From contig VSSA01000005.1 in assembly GCA_008123405.1 (NCBI GenBank), positions 124,001 through 188,000 of the forward strand: a stretch of 64,000 nt of DNA, in the 5' to 3' direction. Origin of the DNA: Nocardioides sp. BGMRC 2183. Lineage in GTDB: Bacteria; Actinomycetota; Actinomycetes; Propionibacteriales; Nocardioidaceae. Position 1 is the stretch's first letter. Each line of letters begins with the position of its first letter. Below are positions 17,450 through 25,984 of this stretch, piece by piece. The notes beneath the pieces are model-generated. The model had not been told where the DNA came from and did not search any database. It saw only the letters and a list, made by a program, of their open reading frames with translations. The translations under genes were made by a program, and so were the position numbers.

Positions 17450-18563
17450 TGATCCACCGAGCCTTTTCGACCTGCCGAGCACGAGCTCTCGGCATGGCCG
17501 ATTCGAGCCGGCGCGGCTGACCCAGGCTCGGGCCCGCGTCGGGACGAGCAAGACGGATCTGGCCGCGCGAGTCGGCGTGTCGGCAGCTGCGGTCGGACAG
17601 TACGAAGCTGGTGTCAACTCACCTCGGGCTGAAGTAGTCGACAAGCTGGCGCAGGAGCTGAAGGTGCGACCGGACTTCTTCAGTGTCGGGCGCCCGCTGG
17701 CTCGGATCGACAGCGTGAATGCTCATTTCCGGAGTCTGCGGTCTGCACGCGTCAGCGACCGTCAGAAGGCGCTGGCCACAGCAACGCTCGTGTGGGAGCT
17801 GACCTTCGCGCTCGAGCGCTACATCAGACTCCCGGAAGTAGACCTTCCTGACGTAACCCTAGGCACGGCGCCCGCCGAGGCCGCAGCCATGTTGCGCAAC
17901 CACTGGGAACTGGCAGATGGGCCCGTCAAGCACCTCGTCGCTACTGCGGAGTCGCACGGCATCGTGGTCGTGGTACGCCCGCTGGGGGAGATAGATGCTG
18001 TTGACGCATTCTCGCTAGTCGTGGTTGACCGCCCAATCATCATCACTACGCCGCGGCGAAGCGAGAACGTATTTCGCCACCGCTTCTCGATCGCCCACGA
18101 GATTGGACACTTGCTAATGCACAGGGATCAGGCCGATCCCAGCGCGGCAATTGAACGCGAAGCTGACGAGTTTGCTGCGGCGTTCCTGACGCCGGCAACG
18201 CCAATGGACAACACGCTGCCGCAGCGACTCGATCTGGCGGCGTTGGACCGGATCGGGCGGACATGGGGCGTTTCGCCGCACTCGCTTGTCCGCCGGATGG
18301 TTGAACGTGGGCGCACTACTGAGTCGTCCGCACGTCGCGCATACCAGCGACTAGCCGTGGTCGACGATCCTGCCGCTGACCCAACGAAGGGTTATCCGGG
18401 CGAGATGCCAACGCTGTTGAAGAGGGCTGCTGATCTCGCCGCAGAGCATGGCGCCGCGGTGCCGGCGCTTGCGGAAGCGCTCAAAGTCAGCCCGGACCTG
18501 ATTCGCGATCTCTTGGGGGACATCGATCGGAGGCCGGTCTTGCGTCTCGTCGATGACGATTGA
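17442..18563 (+). CDS. XRE family regulator with ImmA/IrrE metallopeptidase domain
   Basis: This 373-residue protein has an XRE helix-turn-helix at about 30-75 (KTDLAARVGVSAAAVGQYE) and an ImmA/IrrE (M78) domain with IAHEIGHLLMH at 217-227, followed by READEFAAAFLTP supplying the third zinc ligand. Proteins of this type cleave repressors or antitoxins in response to DNA damage and often govern mobile elements and toxin-antitoxin loci. The ATG at 17442 overlaps the preceding gene by 8 bases; extension further upstream loses homology. The C-terminal 80 residues after the peptidase contain a second helical block (TLLKRAADLAAEHG). Confidence 0.9.
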   Translation: MRDDPPSLFDLPSTSSRHGRFEPARLTQARARVGTSKTDLAARVGVSAAAVGQYEAGVNSPRAEVVDKLAQELKVRPDFFSVGRPLARIDSVNAHFRSLRSARVSDRQKALATATLVWELTFALERYIRLPEVDLPDVTLGTAPAEAAAMLRNHWELADGPVKHLVATAESHGIVVVVRPLGEIDAVDAFSLVVVDRPIIITTPRRSENVFRHRFSIAHEIGHLLMHRDQADPSAAIEREADEFAAAFLTPATPMDNTLPQRLDLAALDRIGRTWGVSPHSLVRRMVERGRTTESSARRAYQRLAVVDDPAADPTKGYPGEMPTLLKRAADLAAEHGAAVPALAEALKVSPDLIRDLLGDIDRRPVLRLVDDD

Positions 18564-18723
18564 CGATCAGCCATCGAGTACGGCGACGCTGCTACGTGCA
18601 TTGTCGATGCAACATTCCGGACGTCGCGACCTGCGTCCAACTGGTCGGGCTGGGACACGCCCATTCTGGGCGCAAAGGGCTACGTATGTCTGCGCGGTTC
18701 GACGCAAGCCTTAGCTAGCACTC

Positions 18724-20208
18724 TTAGGTCATTCGAGCCGTGGTGTCGAACAGTTCCAGCTCGGCGGGATGTAGTTGGTGTTGCACGACGAACGATCGGC
18801 GCTTGATCTGCCACAACCCCTGCCCAGTGCCGAGAGTGGGTAGTAGTTCCTGTTCGGTGCGGGTGAGCCCGAGGGCCACAGCCGTCTGTCCGAGCTGGTC
18901 GGACTCTTGGCGGTAGACGACGCGCGTTTCGGCGTTGGCCAGGAGCGATGAGGCGAGGGCGCGGAGGGCGGAGCCTTGGTCGCCGACGTTGTCGAGGTCG
19001 GAGAGCTTGTGGAAGATCAGCATGTTGGCGATGCCGTAGGTGCGGGCGAGGCGCCAGTGGGCGTCCATTCGTCGTAGGAGTGCGGGGTGGGACATGAGGC
19101 GCCAGGCTTCGTCGTACACGACCCATCGTTGGCCGCCGTTGGGGTCGAGGAGCGCGGATTCCATCCAGGCGGAGGCGCAGGTCATCAGGACTGAGATGAG
19201 GGTGGCGTTCTCGGTGACGCGGGAGAGGTCGAGGGAGATCATCGGCAGGGTGGGGTCGAACCGGACGGTGGAGGGTCCGTCGAAGAGTCCTGCGAGGTCG
19301 CCAGCGACGAGGCGTCGGAGTGCGTGGCCGACGAGGCGGCCGTCCTCAGCAAGGCGGGCATCCGGGTCGTCGATCGGGTCGGGTGCGAGAAGGCGGTCGA
19401 CGACCATGGGGAGGATCGGCACGTCGCAGCTGCGGACGACACCGTTCAACGCGACGTCGACGGCGGTGTGTTCGAGTGGCGTGAGTCGTCGGTCCAGGAC
19501 CGTTTCGGTGAGCGCGCCGACGAGGTCGCGGCGTCGGGCGGTGACCTGGGCCGTCCACTGCGCATCGTCGAGGCCGCTGGGGCGATGTCCCTCGTCCAGT
19601 GGGTTCAAGCGTGCGGTCAGGCCGTGGCCTAGGGCGATGGCTCGGCCGCCGACGGCCTCAGCCACGGCGGTGTGTTCGCCCTTGGGGTCGCCCGGAACGT
19701 AGACGCGGCGGCCGAAGGGAATCGAGCGGCTGTAGAGACTCTTGGCGAGAGATGATTTGCCGGCGCCGACGATGCCGGCGAGGACGAGGTTGGGGGCGGT
19801 GATCATGCCGCGGGCGTAGAGCACCCAGGGGTCGTAGACGAAGGAGCTGCCGGAGTAGAGGTCCTGACCGACGAAGACGCCGTCGCTGCCGAGTCCGCCT
19901 TCGGCGAGGAAGGGGTAGGCGCCGGCCAGGGTGGCGGAGGTGTCCTGGTGGCGGGGCAGTCCGAGTCGGCCGTGGGTGCGAAGGCTCGTCGGGCCGGGTT
20001 CGCCGGCCCGGGGGAGTACGACCGTGCTGCGGCGCTCGGCCGCGAGCGCTGCCGCCTGTGTGCGGGCTGCGGTGCGTTGGGTGTCCCGGTCAGCCTGGAC
20101 CAGTTGGCGGGCGGCGGTGCGCCGTGCCTTGCGAACCTTGCGACGGTCTGGCTTCGGGGAGACGAGTACCGCGGAGTGGAGCCTTTCCTCGTGGTGGCGA
20201 CCGTTCAC
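18724..20208 (-). CDS. VirB4-like conjugation ATPase
   Basis: This 494-residue protein has a basic helical N-terminus (to about 60) and a RecA-like ATPase. Walker A is AGIVGAGKSS (144-153), Walker B is WVVYDEAWRL (362-371), and downstream SLLANAETRVVYRQE fits the VirB4/TraC C-terminal region. It powers the T4SS at the membrane. The GTG at 20208 overlaps the previous stop (GTGA); the longer frame to 20367 gives Arg/Pro-rich sequence from the other gene's shadow. The N-terminal VirB4 module is absent here and appears to be supplied by the separate SCO6880-type protein encoded upstream. Confidence 0.87.
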   Translation of the reverse strand: MNGRHHEERLHSAVLVSPKPDRRKVRKARRTAARQLVQADRDTQRTAARTQAAALAAERRSTVVLPRAGEPGPTSLRTHGRLGLPRHQDTSATLAGAYPFLAEGGLGSDGVFVGQDLYSGSSFVYDPWVLYARGMITAPNLVLAGIVGAGKSSLAKSLYSRSIPFGRRVYVPGDPKGEHTAVAEAVGGRAIALGHGLTARLNPLDEGHRPSGLDDAQWTAQVTARRRDLVGALTETVLDRRLTPLEHTAVDVALNGVVRSCDVPILPMVVDRLLAPDPIDDPDARLAEDGRLVGHALRRLVAGDLAGLFDGPSTVRFDPTLPMISLDLSRVTENATLISVLMTCASAWMESALLDPNGGQRWVVYDEAWRLMSHPALLRRMDAHWRLARTYGIANMLIFHKLSDLDNVGDQGSALRALASSLLANAETRVVYRQESDQLGQTAVALGLTRTEQELLPTLGTGQGLWQIKRRSFVVQHQLHPAELELFDTTARMT

Positions 20209-20618
20209 AGTGAGAGGTCCGTTGCCTGGCGGGTGAGGGGCGTGGGGGAGCGGTAGGCGGTAGGGACCGGGTGGACGTCGTAGGTGATCGAGGCCTGCAC
20301 CTCGTGAGCGCGCTCGACGACGGTGGTGATCTGGTGCGTCATCTCCGCGGCACGGTGCAGTTCCCAAGCGACCTGGTACGACGCCGCGCGCCGTGAACGT
20401 TGGCCCCCAGCAGGACCAGGGAACGGTCCTTGACGGGCGTCGTGCAGCGCGCCGAACTGATGGAGCGTCTGCTCGATCGAGGCCAGGACCCGACAGAGTT
20501 CACCGAGGATCGGGTAGACGTCCTCGGGTGCGTCGCATTGGCTGACTGCGGCAGCCAGGTCGCGCAGCGCATCGGCTGCGGCGTCGGCGTACCCGACGGC
20601 TTCGGTGGATCTCGGCAT
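20205..20618 (-). CDS. Small helical protein of the transfer operon
   Basis: This 137-residue protein is alpha-helical through residues 5-65 (VGYADAAADALRDLAAAVSQ) and 83-115, with a C-terminal tail rich in Pro and Thr. There is no signal peptide or membrane helix. A strong ribosome site GAGGAGGA precedes ATG 20618, and the stop is shared with the VirB4 start. I do not recognise a named family. Position suggests an accessory protein for the ATPase. Confidence 0.72.
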   Translation of the reverse strand: MPRSTEAVGYADAAADALRDLAAAVSQCDAPEDVYPILGELCRVLASIEQTLHQFGALHDARQGPFPGPAGGQRSRRAASYQVAWELHRAAEMTHQITTVVERAHEVQASITYDVHPVPTAYRSPTPLTRQATDLSL

Positions 20619-20688
20619 GGGAATCCTCCTCGTATCGCTGTCGGTGAGGTGCGCGTGCTGGCCCGTGACTCGCGCCTAGGCTTGGGGG

Positions 20689-20811
20689 ATGGCTGATCTG
20701 ACGGAGCCGTGCCCCAACTGCGGGACGATGTTGAGGTGGGAGACCTCCCACGAACGTTGCGACGGGTGCGGGTGGATTCGGCCGTGCTGTGAGGGCGCGC
20801 CCTGCAATTGA
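20689..20811 (+). CDS. 40-residue zinc-ribbon microprotein on the opposite strand of the transfer operon
   Basis: The plus strand encodes 40 residues with two zinc knuckles, CPNCG (8-12) and CDGCG (24-28), then a further CC and a terminal C-N. Six to seven cysteines in 40 residues, regularly spaced, are unlikely by chance. It occupies most of the 220-base gap between the SCO6880-type gene and the small helical gene, which both run leftward. The ribosome site is weak (AGGCTTGGGGG). Likely a zinc-binding regulator or adaptor; no named family recognised. Confidence 0.65.
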   Translation: MADLTEPCPNCGTMLRWETSHERCDGCGWIRPCCEGAPCN

Positions 20812-20838
20812 CGACCCGAGGCAGCTCGAGTCGGACAG

Positions 20839-22302
20839 CTACGTCGGCCGGCACAACGGCAGCGCGGCAGTCGCGAATGCCTGGGCCTGCTGGCCCCACA
20901 GCCGTCGGGTCTCGCAGGAGGCCTGGATCGCTGCCTGTTCGATGGCGGCGACGTTGCGTTCGAGCTCGTCGGGTTTGCTGGCGCTGACGGCGATCAGGCC
21001 CGTGACCCGGAGGACGCCATGGCCGGCGGTCAGGTCGGCTTCCTGCTGCAACACGTCGTGGTACTCGGCTGACTGCTGAGCGTCTTCGATCTGGCCCATC
21101 TTCTGGCGCTGCGCGGCGTCGGATATGTACTCGGTCTTCTTCTTCCGGATGTCGCGCGCTGCCTGGTCGGCACGAAACGGCGTGTAGAGCAGGGTGAAGG
21201 TGCGGCGGATGCCTGAGGAGAGGAGGACGGGGGCGAGGAAGCCGGGGAAGACCAGTGATCGTGGCCATTCGCTTATCCAGAGAACGCAGTGGTGGGCGGA
21301 GTCGCTGCGCAGGCTGCCCCAATGCTCGGTGACGGCGACGGGACCGGCGGTGGCGAGGTCGCGGCCGAGGTCTCCGTGGCGCTCGAGTGCTCCGGCGACG
21401 GCGGGGTCGTAGGCGGAGCGCAGGATGATCGCCAGCTCGCCGGGGTCGAGCCAGTCGGTGGGAGTGAGGTCGGCGGACCGAAGTGCGGCCGCCAGGGTCT
21501 CCATCTCTTGGCGCAGTACGGCGGCGGCGCCGGTGTTGCCGCCGCCAGCGGCGCGGATCGCCCGGGCTGCCGCCTTCATGTCCAGGGTGAGGGAGATGGT
21601 GCTGGCGTGGCGTTCACCCGCTGGGCCGGCGCGTTCGATGAGCTCGCCGTAGGTCGTCGACGCCCACGTCTGATCCTGGGAGCCGTGCTTGTCCCACCAC
21701 TCCGTCAGCCCGTTGCCGGAGTCGGGCAGGGTGCGTTCGAGGACCTGGAGGCCGGCGATCCGCCCGGACCGGCAGGCGGTGGCGAGCACGCGGCTCCACC
21801 CCAGGACGCGGCGTTCCTGCTCGGCCGGATCGAGGAGAATGAATGCAGGGTGGGTGATGCCGATGACCGCGGTCAGGGTTCGTCGGTGGGGGTCGTGGAT
21901 CATCACGGCGTCGGTCACGGGGTCGAGCCACTGACGCAGTCGCGCGGCGTCGCCGGGCAGCGCCAGCGTGCCGGCAGGGCGGGGACGCATCAGCCGACGG
22001 CGGAACAGCAGTTGTCCCGCGAGCGAGCGACGTATCCACCGGCCGGCGACCGGAACCCAAGCGACCAGCGTGCGTCCACCGACCCGCACCCAAGCGAGCG
22101 CCGCGCACAACGCGAGGACCGGCGAGATCAACACCAGCGCGGAACCGCCGCCGGTGTACAGGCCAGCGACCAGCACGGCGGCGGCCAGTCCGACGACCAC
22201 GAGCTGTGCGCCGGAGAGGCCGAGGAGGATGCCGCGGCGAGCCAGGCGAGAGAACTTCACCGGACTCAGCCCGTGCCCTGCACGGTCGGAGGTCGCGGTC
22301 AT
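20839..22302 (-). CDS. SCO6880-type T4SS membrane protein (VirB3/VirB4-N-like)
   Basis: This 487-residue protein has two adjacent membrane helices near residues 32-50 and 54-72, then a soluble domain. The layout, with PVKFSRLARRGILLGLSGAQ before the helices and a VirB4 N-terminal-like body, matches the actinobacterial family annotated as SCO6880 family (name recalled, not searched). The ATG 22302 with GAGGTCGG upstream is 4 bases after the previous stop. It probably forms with the downstream VirB4-like ATPase the split equivalent of a VirB3-VirB4 fusion. The reading frame continues upstream to 22596 only as shadow. Confidence 0.8.
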   Translation of the reverse strand: MTATSDRAGHGLSPVKFSRLARRGILLGLSGAQLVVVGLAAAVLVAGLYTGGGSALVLISPVLALCAALAWVRVGGRTLVAWVPVAGRWIRRSLAGQLLFRRRLMRPRPAGTLALPGDAARLRQWLDPVTDAVMIHDPHRRTLTAVIGITHPAFILLDPAEQERRVLGWSRVLATACRSGRIAGLQVLERTLPDSGNGLTEWWDKHGSQDQTWASTTYGELIERAGPAGERHASTISLTLDMKAAARAIRAAGGGNTGAAAVLRQEMETLAAALRSADLTPTDWLDPGELAIILRSAYDPAVAGALERHGDLGRDLATAGPVAVTEHWGSLRSDSAHHCVLWISEWPRSLVFPGFLAPVLLSSGIRRTFTLLYTPFRADQAARDIRKKKTEYISDAAQRQKMGQIEDAQQSAEYHDVLQQEADLTAGHGVLRVTGLIAVSASKPDELERNVAAIEQAAIQASCETRRLWGQQAQAFATAALPLCRPT

Positions 22303-22306
22303 GGTG

Positions 22307-23644
22307 TCACCGACCTCGCGAACCGGCGCCGGACAGCGTGGTGTCGCTGTTCTTGGGCAACGGCATCCCAGGGTCGGGCCGACCGGGCTGGCTCTGCTGC
22401 GCCGGGCGGTCTGCTCCGTCGGCGTGACTGGCAGCACCATCTGCGACGCATCCACCCATCTTCGGACCCGCGGTGGCAGCCTCCTTCGCCACCACCGCGG
22501 CCGCGGCAGCTCCACCGGCAGCCGCCGCGCCGCTACCCGCACCGGCACCGCCAGCAGCACCACCTGGGCTTGAGGCGCCACCGCTAGGACCCGCACCGGT
22601 CGACGAGGGGCCAGCGGAGCCTCCGGTCTGGCTGTTGGTTCCGCCGGCTTTGCCTCCGCTCGTGTTGCTGCCCCCGTCGAGGACCTTGCTCGGCTGCGCG
22701 CCGCCGCGGCCGTGGGGGATCGGGAGTGGCCGGTTGAGGGCGCTCTTGGCCTCCTGTTCCGACGACATGGCGTGGTACATGTCGAATCCCATGAAGTTGA
22801 TCGCCTTGTAGGCGATGTAGGGCGCGAAGCCGGCGATGAGCATCAGCACGATGCCGGCGATCGGTTCGCTGACCGACTTCAGGTCGGCGTCGATCGGGGC
22901 GGAGACCTGGGCGGTGGCGAGCAGGAAGATCACCACGATCACGACCTTGGACAGGATCATCGCGAGCACGAAGGAGGCCCACCGGCCGACCCACGCGCGG
23001 GTGTGGTCCCAGCTCGCGCCGGCCAGCGCGATCGGGGCGAACACGATCGCGATGAGGAGCAGTGCCTTGCGGACCAGCAGGCTGATCCACACCAGGACCG
23101 CGGCGCCGATGGCCAGGCCGGCGATGAAGATCGTCACGATCGCGCCCGCGCCGGGTTGAGCGATGCTGAGTGCCGTCAGGCCGGCGGCGAGCAGGGTGAT
23201 CCGATCGCCCATCTCCTCCATGTTCGTGCCGGCGGCGTGCACGATCGCGATGCAGAGGCGGTCGGTGATCTCGAGGGCCGCTGCCAGGAGCGTGAGCGCG
23301 ACGCAGGAGCCCAGGATCGACTTCGCGAGTCCGAGTGCCGCGCGGGTGAGTGCGGCGGGTTCGCGGCGGATCATGCCGCCGATGACCTGGAGGATGAAGA
23401 AGCCGAGCATGATGAAGACCGCGACGCCGAACAGGATGCTGTAGACCTTCCGGAACTCGCCGCTGGTGACGTCGACGAAGGTGGTGGAGTCGAAGACCTG
23501 CCAGACGCTGGTGAACATCCACTCCGCGGCGTTGCCCATCGCCTCGGCGAGCCAGTCGAACGGCGCCTTCACCAGACTGCCTGCGGCGTCGCCGGCGGAG
23601 TTGCACACCCCGGATATGACTGGGAGGTCGCACACGTCAGCCAT
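22307..23644 (-). CDS. VirB6/TrbL-like polytopic channel protein
   Basis: This 445-residue protein has six or more membrane helices between about 55 and 300, including IVTIFIAGLAIGAAVLVWISLLV and the conserved RKALLLIAIVFAPIALAG loop seen in TrbL/VirB6 proteins. The C-terminal 120 residues are low-complexity Gly/Ala/Ser/Pro and presumably cytoplasmic or disordered. CCGGAGAT precedes ATG 23644. Spacing to neighbours is 4 and 17 bases, so it is within the transfer operon. It likely forms part of the inner membrane translocation pore. Confidence 0.85.
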   Translation of the reverse strand: MADVCDLPVISGVCNSAGDAAGSLVKAPFDWLAEAMGNAAEWMFTSVWQVFDSTTFVDVTSGEFRKVYSILFGVAVFIMLGFFILQVIGGMIRREPAALTRAALGLAKSILGSCVALTLLAAALEITDRLCIAIVHAAGTNMEEMGDRITLLAAGLTALSIAQPGAGAIVTIFIAGLAIGAAVLVWISLLVRKALLLIAIVFAPIALAGASWDHTRAWVGRWASFVLAMILSKVVIVVIFLLATAQVSAPIDADLKSVSEPIAGIVLMLIAGFAPYIAYKAINFMGFDMYHAMSSEQEAKSALNRPLPIPHGRGGAQPSKVLDGGSNTSGGKAGGTNSQTGGSAGPSSTGAGPSGGASSPGGAAGGAGAGSGAAAAGGAAAAAVVAKEAATAGPKMGGCVADGAASHADGADRPAQQSQPGRPDPGMPLPKNSDTTLSGAGSRGR

Positions 23645-23661
23645 GTCGAATCTCCGGGGCC

Positions 23662-23964
23662 TCAGACGGCCTGGCCGACGTTCCAGAAGAAGTTCACCAG
23701 CGCCACCGAGGCGCCACACACGATGGCGGCGATCAGGCCGGCGAGTACGCCGAGCTTGCCGCGGCCGGCCAGGTGCGGGTTGGAGGAGTTCGCACCCAAC
23801 GCCCACACGATCGCGGAGATCACCAGTGCGAGCACCGCGATGATCAGCCCGATCGTCATCGAGGCGCCGACGATCGAGCGCAGTTGGCCGATGCCCGGAA
23901 GGCCACTGCCATTCGGCTTGATCTTGATGTCGAGCGGCAGGAGCCAGACGTAACGCGTGATCAT
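23662..23964 (-). CDS. Two-helix small membrane protein, DUF6112/VirB2-like (copy 1)
   Basis: This 100-residue protein has two membrane helices (about 33-55 and 71-92) joined by a short polar loop with Gly-Lys-Leu-Gly. GAGGAGA precedes ATG 23964. It aligns by eye with the next gene upstream (24036-24323) over some 75 residues, so the two are paralogues. Two-helix topology and position next to the VirB6-like gene recall VirB2/TrbC pilin-type subunits; DUF6112 is the name I recall for such actinobacterial proteins. Confidence 0.78.
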   Translation of the reverse strand: MITRYVWLLPLDIKIKPNGSGLPGIGQLRSIVGASMTIGLIIAVLALVISAIVWALGANSSNPHLAGRGKLGVLAGLIAAIVCGASVALVNFFWNVGQAV

Positions 23965-24035
23965 GGTGCTCTCCTCGGCTGGGTGATCGGGCGATGTCCT
24001 CAGGTGTGACGGCGGGCCCAGGAGCCAGCCACGCT

Positions 24036-24323
24036 TTACAGCGAGGCGCCGAGGTCGAGGAGCCAGTTCGCCCAGATCAGCAGGCCGCCGAGCAGTACGG
24101 CGCCGCCCAGCGCGACGAGGAGCCCGACCTTCGCCCGGGTAGCCGTTTGCCAACTGCCGGCCGCGGACGCGATCGCCCAGCACGCGCTGCAGACCACCAG
24201 CATCAGGACGGAGATGAGGAGGCCGAAGGTCAGCAGGGCGCCGACGATCTCGCGGAGGTCGGCTGAGCCGCCGACGGCATCGAAGTTGGGTCCGATTGCG
24301 GACGAAGTCTGCCTACGCGTCAT
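24036..24323 (-). CDS. Two-helix small membrane protein, DUF6112/VirB2-like (copy 2)
   Basis: This 95-residue protein has two helices (about 29-51 and 63-86) and shares with copy 1 the patterns LR-x-IVGA, a helix of similar length, then a basic Lys-x-Gly start to helix 2 and a W-x-L/V-G end. The ATG at 24323 has a poor ribosome site; 53 bases separate it from the hydrolase gene. It belongs to the same leftward operon. Tandem copies may give two pilin- or channel-like subunits. Confidence 0.75.
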   Translation of the reverse strand: MTRRQTSSAIGPNFDAVGGSADLREIVGALLTFGLLISVLMLVVCSACWAIASAAGSWQTATRAKVGLLVALGGAVLLGGLLIWANWLLDLGASL

Positions 24324-24376
24324 GGGGTGCAGGTGTGCCCGTAGTCCATTGCGCCGGATGCAACTTTCGACATTTT

Positions 24377-25981
24377 TCAGGCGACGGACACGTGGAGGTG
24401 GTCCCAGTGGCCCCCGGTCACGTCCGCGGGGTCGTAACGGCCGCCGCCGTCGTAGGCACGCCATCCTTCGTCGGCGCGGGCGACGGACCAGATCTTGCCC
24501 TGCCATATGAGGTAGGCGACGCCGAGGGTGCGGGCGTTGGCTTGGAGCCATTCGGTGACCTGCCAGCCGAGCTGGAGGGCCTGGCCGGTGGCGCGGACGC
24601 CGATGGGGTTGCCGAAGGTGCCGTCGCAGGCGCGGCCGTGGGGGTGGTCGGAGACCGGGTTGTCATGGCGCCAGCACGACCAGTGCGAGTTTGGGAACTG
24701 GCGTCGGACCTGGCCGAGCACGTTGGACATGCGGGCGGTGATGCGGCCGCTGGTGGTGGGGTCGTCGACGAGTTGGTCGGGGTTGCCGTCGGGAAACGGT
24801 AGGGCCGGGCCGGCGGGGGAGTCGGCCGCACATCCTGCATTCTCGAGCGGCATGGCTGGTCCTTCGGCGGCGCCGTGCTGGGAGAGCCAGGGTTCGGGGT
24901 TGATCGCGGTGCCGTTGGGGCCGCCGATGCGGATCTCGAAGTGCAGGTGAGGCCCGGTGGCTTTGCCGTCGGCCCCGACTGCGCCGATGCGTTGGCCGGC
25001 GCGGACGGTCTGTCCGCGGTGGACGTCGATGCCGTCGGCGTACATGTGGGCGTAGCCGGACACCACGGTGCGTTCGCCGATGCGGTGCTGGATCAGGATG
25101 AGGTGGGCGTAGCCGGAGGAGACTGCCCCGGCCTGCAGCACCTTGCCGTCGGCGATGGCGAGGATCGGTGTCCCGGCGGGTGCCGCGTAGTCGACTCCGG
25201 TGTGGACCGACCGGGTGCCGGTGATCGGGTCGGAGCGTGGGCCGAAGGTCGAGGTCTTGTGCCAGCTGCCCTGTGGGAGCGGGAAGACGACTCTCGAGCT
25301 GGCGGGCAGCAGGTCGTCCGCGTTCGGCGAGGAAGTGGAGGTCAGTCGGTCCAGGATCGTGATGGCGAGCGGTTGGGTGTTGGCGTAGCGGTCGGGATAG
25401 GCCGAGACCTCGACTGCCTGCGCTGCGGCTCCTTTGGACAGGTTTCGCCATCCGGGGACGTCGAGGAGCCCACGAGGTGACCCATTGTTCGGTCCGGTTT
25501 GGCCGCCGTAGAACGCGCGTGCCTGGTAGGTCGAGTCCATCAGTTCGGGGACGGTGCCCCAGCCGGCCGCGGGGCGCATCTGGAAGATGCCGAGCGAGTC
25601 GTGGTCGCCTCCATTCCCGTCGTTCGGGTACCGCGTGGACTCGGGGTAGGCGGTCGGGTTGGCGAGCATCTTGAGCCAGGACTCGGTCAGGCCCGCCATC
25701 AGCGCGATGGTGATGCCGTCGCGTCCGACACCGCTGGTCTGGTTGCCGACCGCGATGATCGTGGCTGCGTGGTGGAGCTGTTGGCGACCGAGGGTGACGC
25801 GGGAGCCGTCGGCGAGGCGGCCGGTGAGCTGGTCTGGGACCGGCCCGAGCGGGATGGCCCCAATCGGATTGGGGCAGGTGGCCTGGGCGGCGGGGTTGAG
25901 CAGCACCCCCATACCGAACAGGACGGTCGCTGGTCCGAAGAGCAGGCCGAGGAGTCCGAGCCCGAGGACGACCTTGAGCAT
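24377..25981 (-). CDS. Three-domain peptidoglycan hydrolase of the transfer apparatus
   Basis: This 534-residue protein starts with a membrane anchor (4-28). Residues about 65-200 resemble a lytic-transglycosylase-type fold (ALMAGLTESWLK, DHDSLGIFQMRPAAGWG). Residues 235-355 are an M23 metallopeptidase with HTGVDYAAPAG (His260, Asp264) and GPHLHFEI (His345, His347). Residues about 410-534 carry SDHPHGRACDGTFG and GGHWDHLHVSVA, a third hydrolase-like module with His-x-x-x-Arg-Ala-x-Asp and His-x-His. The protein should open the thick wall for the channel. ATG 25981 follows GGAGTGA that overlaps the previous stop. Confidence 0.9.
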   Translation of the reverse strand: MLKVVLGLGLLGLLFGPATVLFGMGVLLNPAAQATCPNPIGAIPLGPVPDQLTGRLADGSRVTLGRQQLHHAATIIAVGNQTSGVGRDGITIALMAGLTESWLKMLANPTAYPESTRYPNDGNGGDHDSLGIFQMRPAAGWGTVPELMDSTYQARAFYGGQTGPNNGSPRGLLDVPGWRNLSKGAAAQAVEVSAYPDRYANTQPLAITILDRLTSTSSPNADDLLPASSRVVFPLPQGSWHKTSTFGPRSDPITGTRSVHTGVDYAAPAGTPILAIADGKVLQAGAVSSGYAHLILIQHRIGERTVVSGYAHMYADGIDVHRGQTVRAGQRIGAVGADGKATGPHLHFEIRIGGPNGTAINPEPWLSQHGAAEGPAMPLENAGCAADSPAGPALPFPDGNPDQLVDDPTTSGRITARMSNVLGQVRRQFPNSHWSCWRHDNPVSDHPHGRACDGTFGNPIGVRATGQALQLGWQVTEWLQANARTLGVAYLIWQGKIWSVARADEGWRAYDGGGRYDPADVTGGHWDHLHVSVA

Positions 25982-25984
25982 CGG

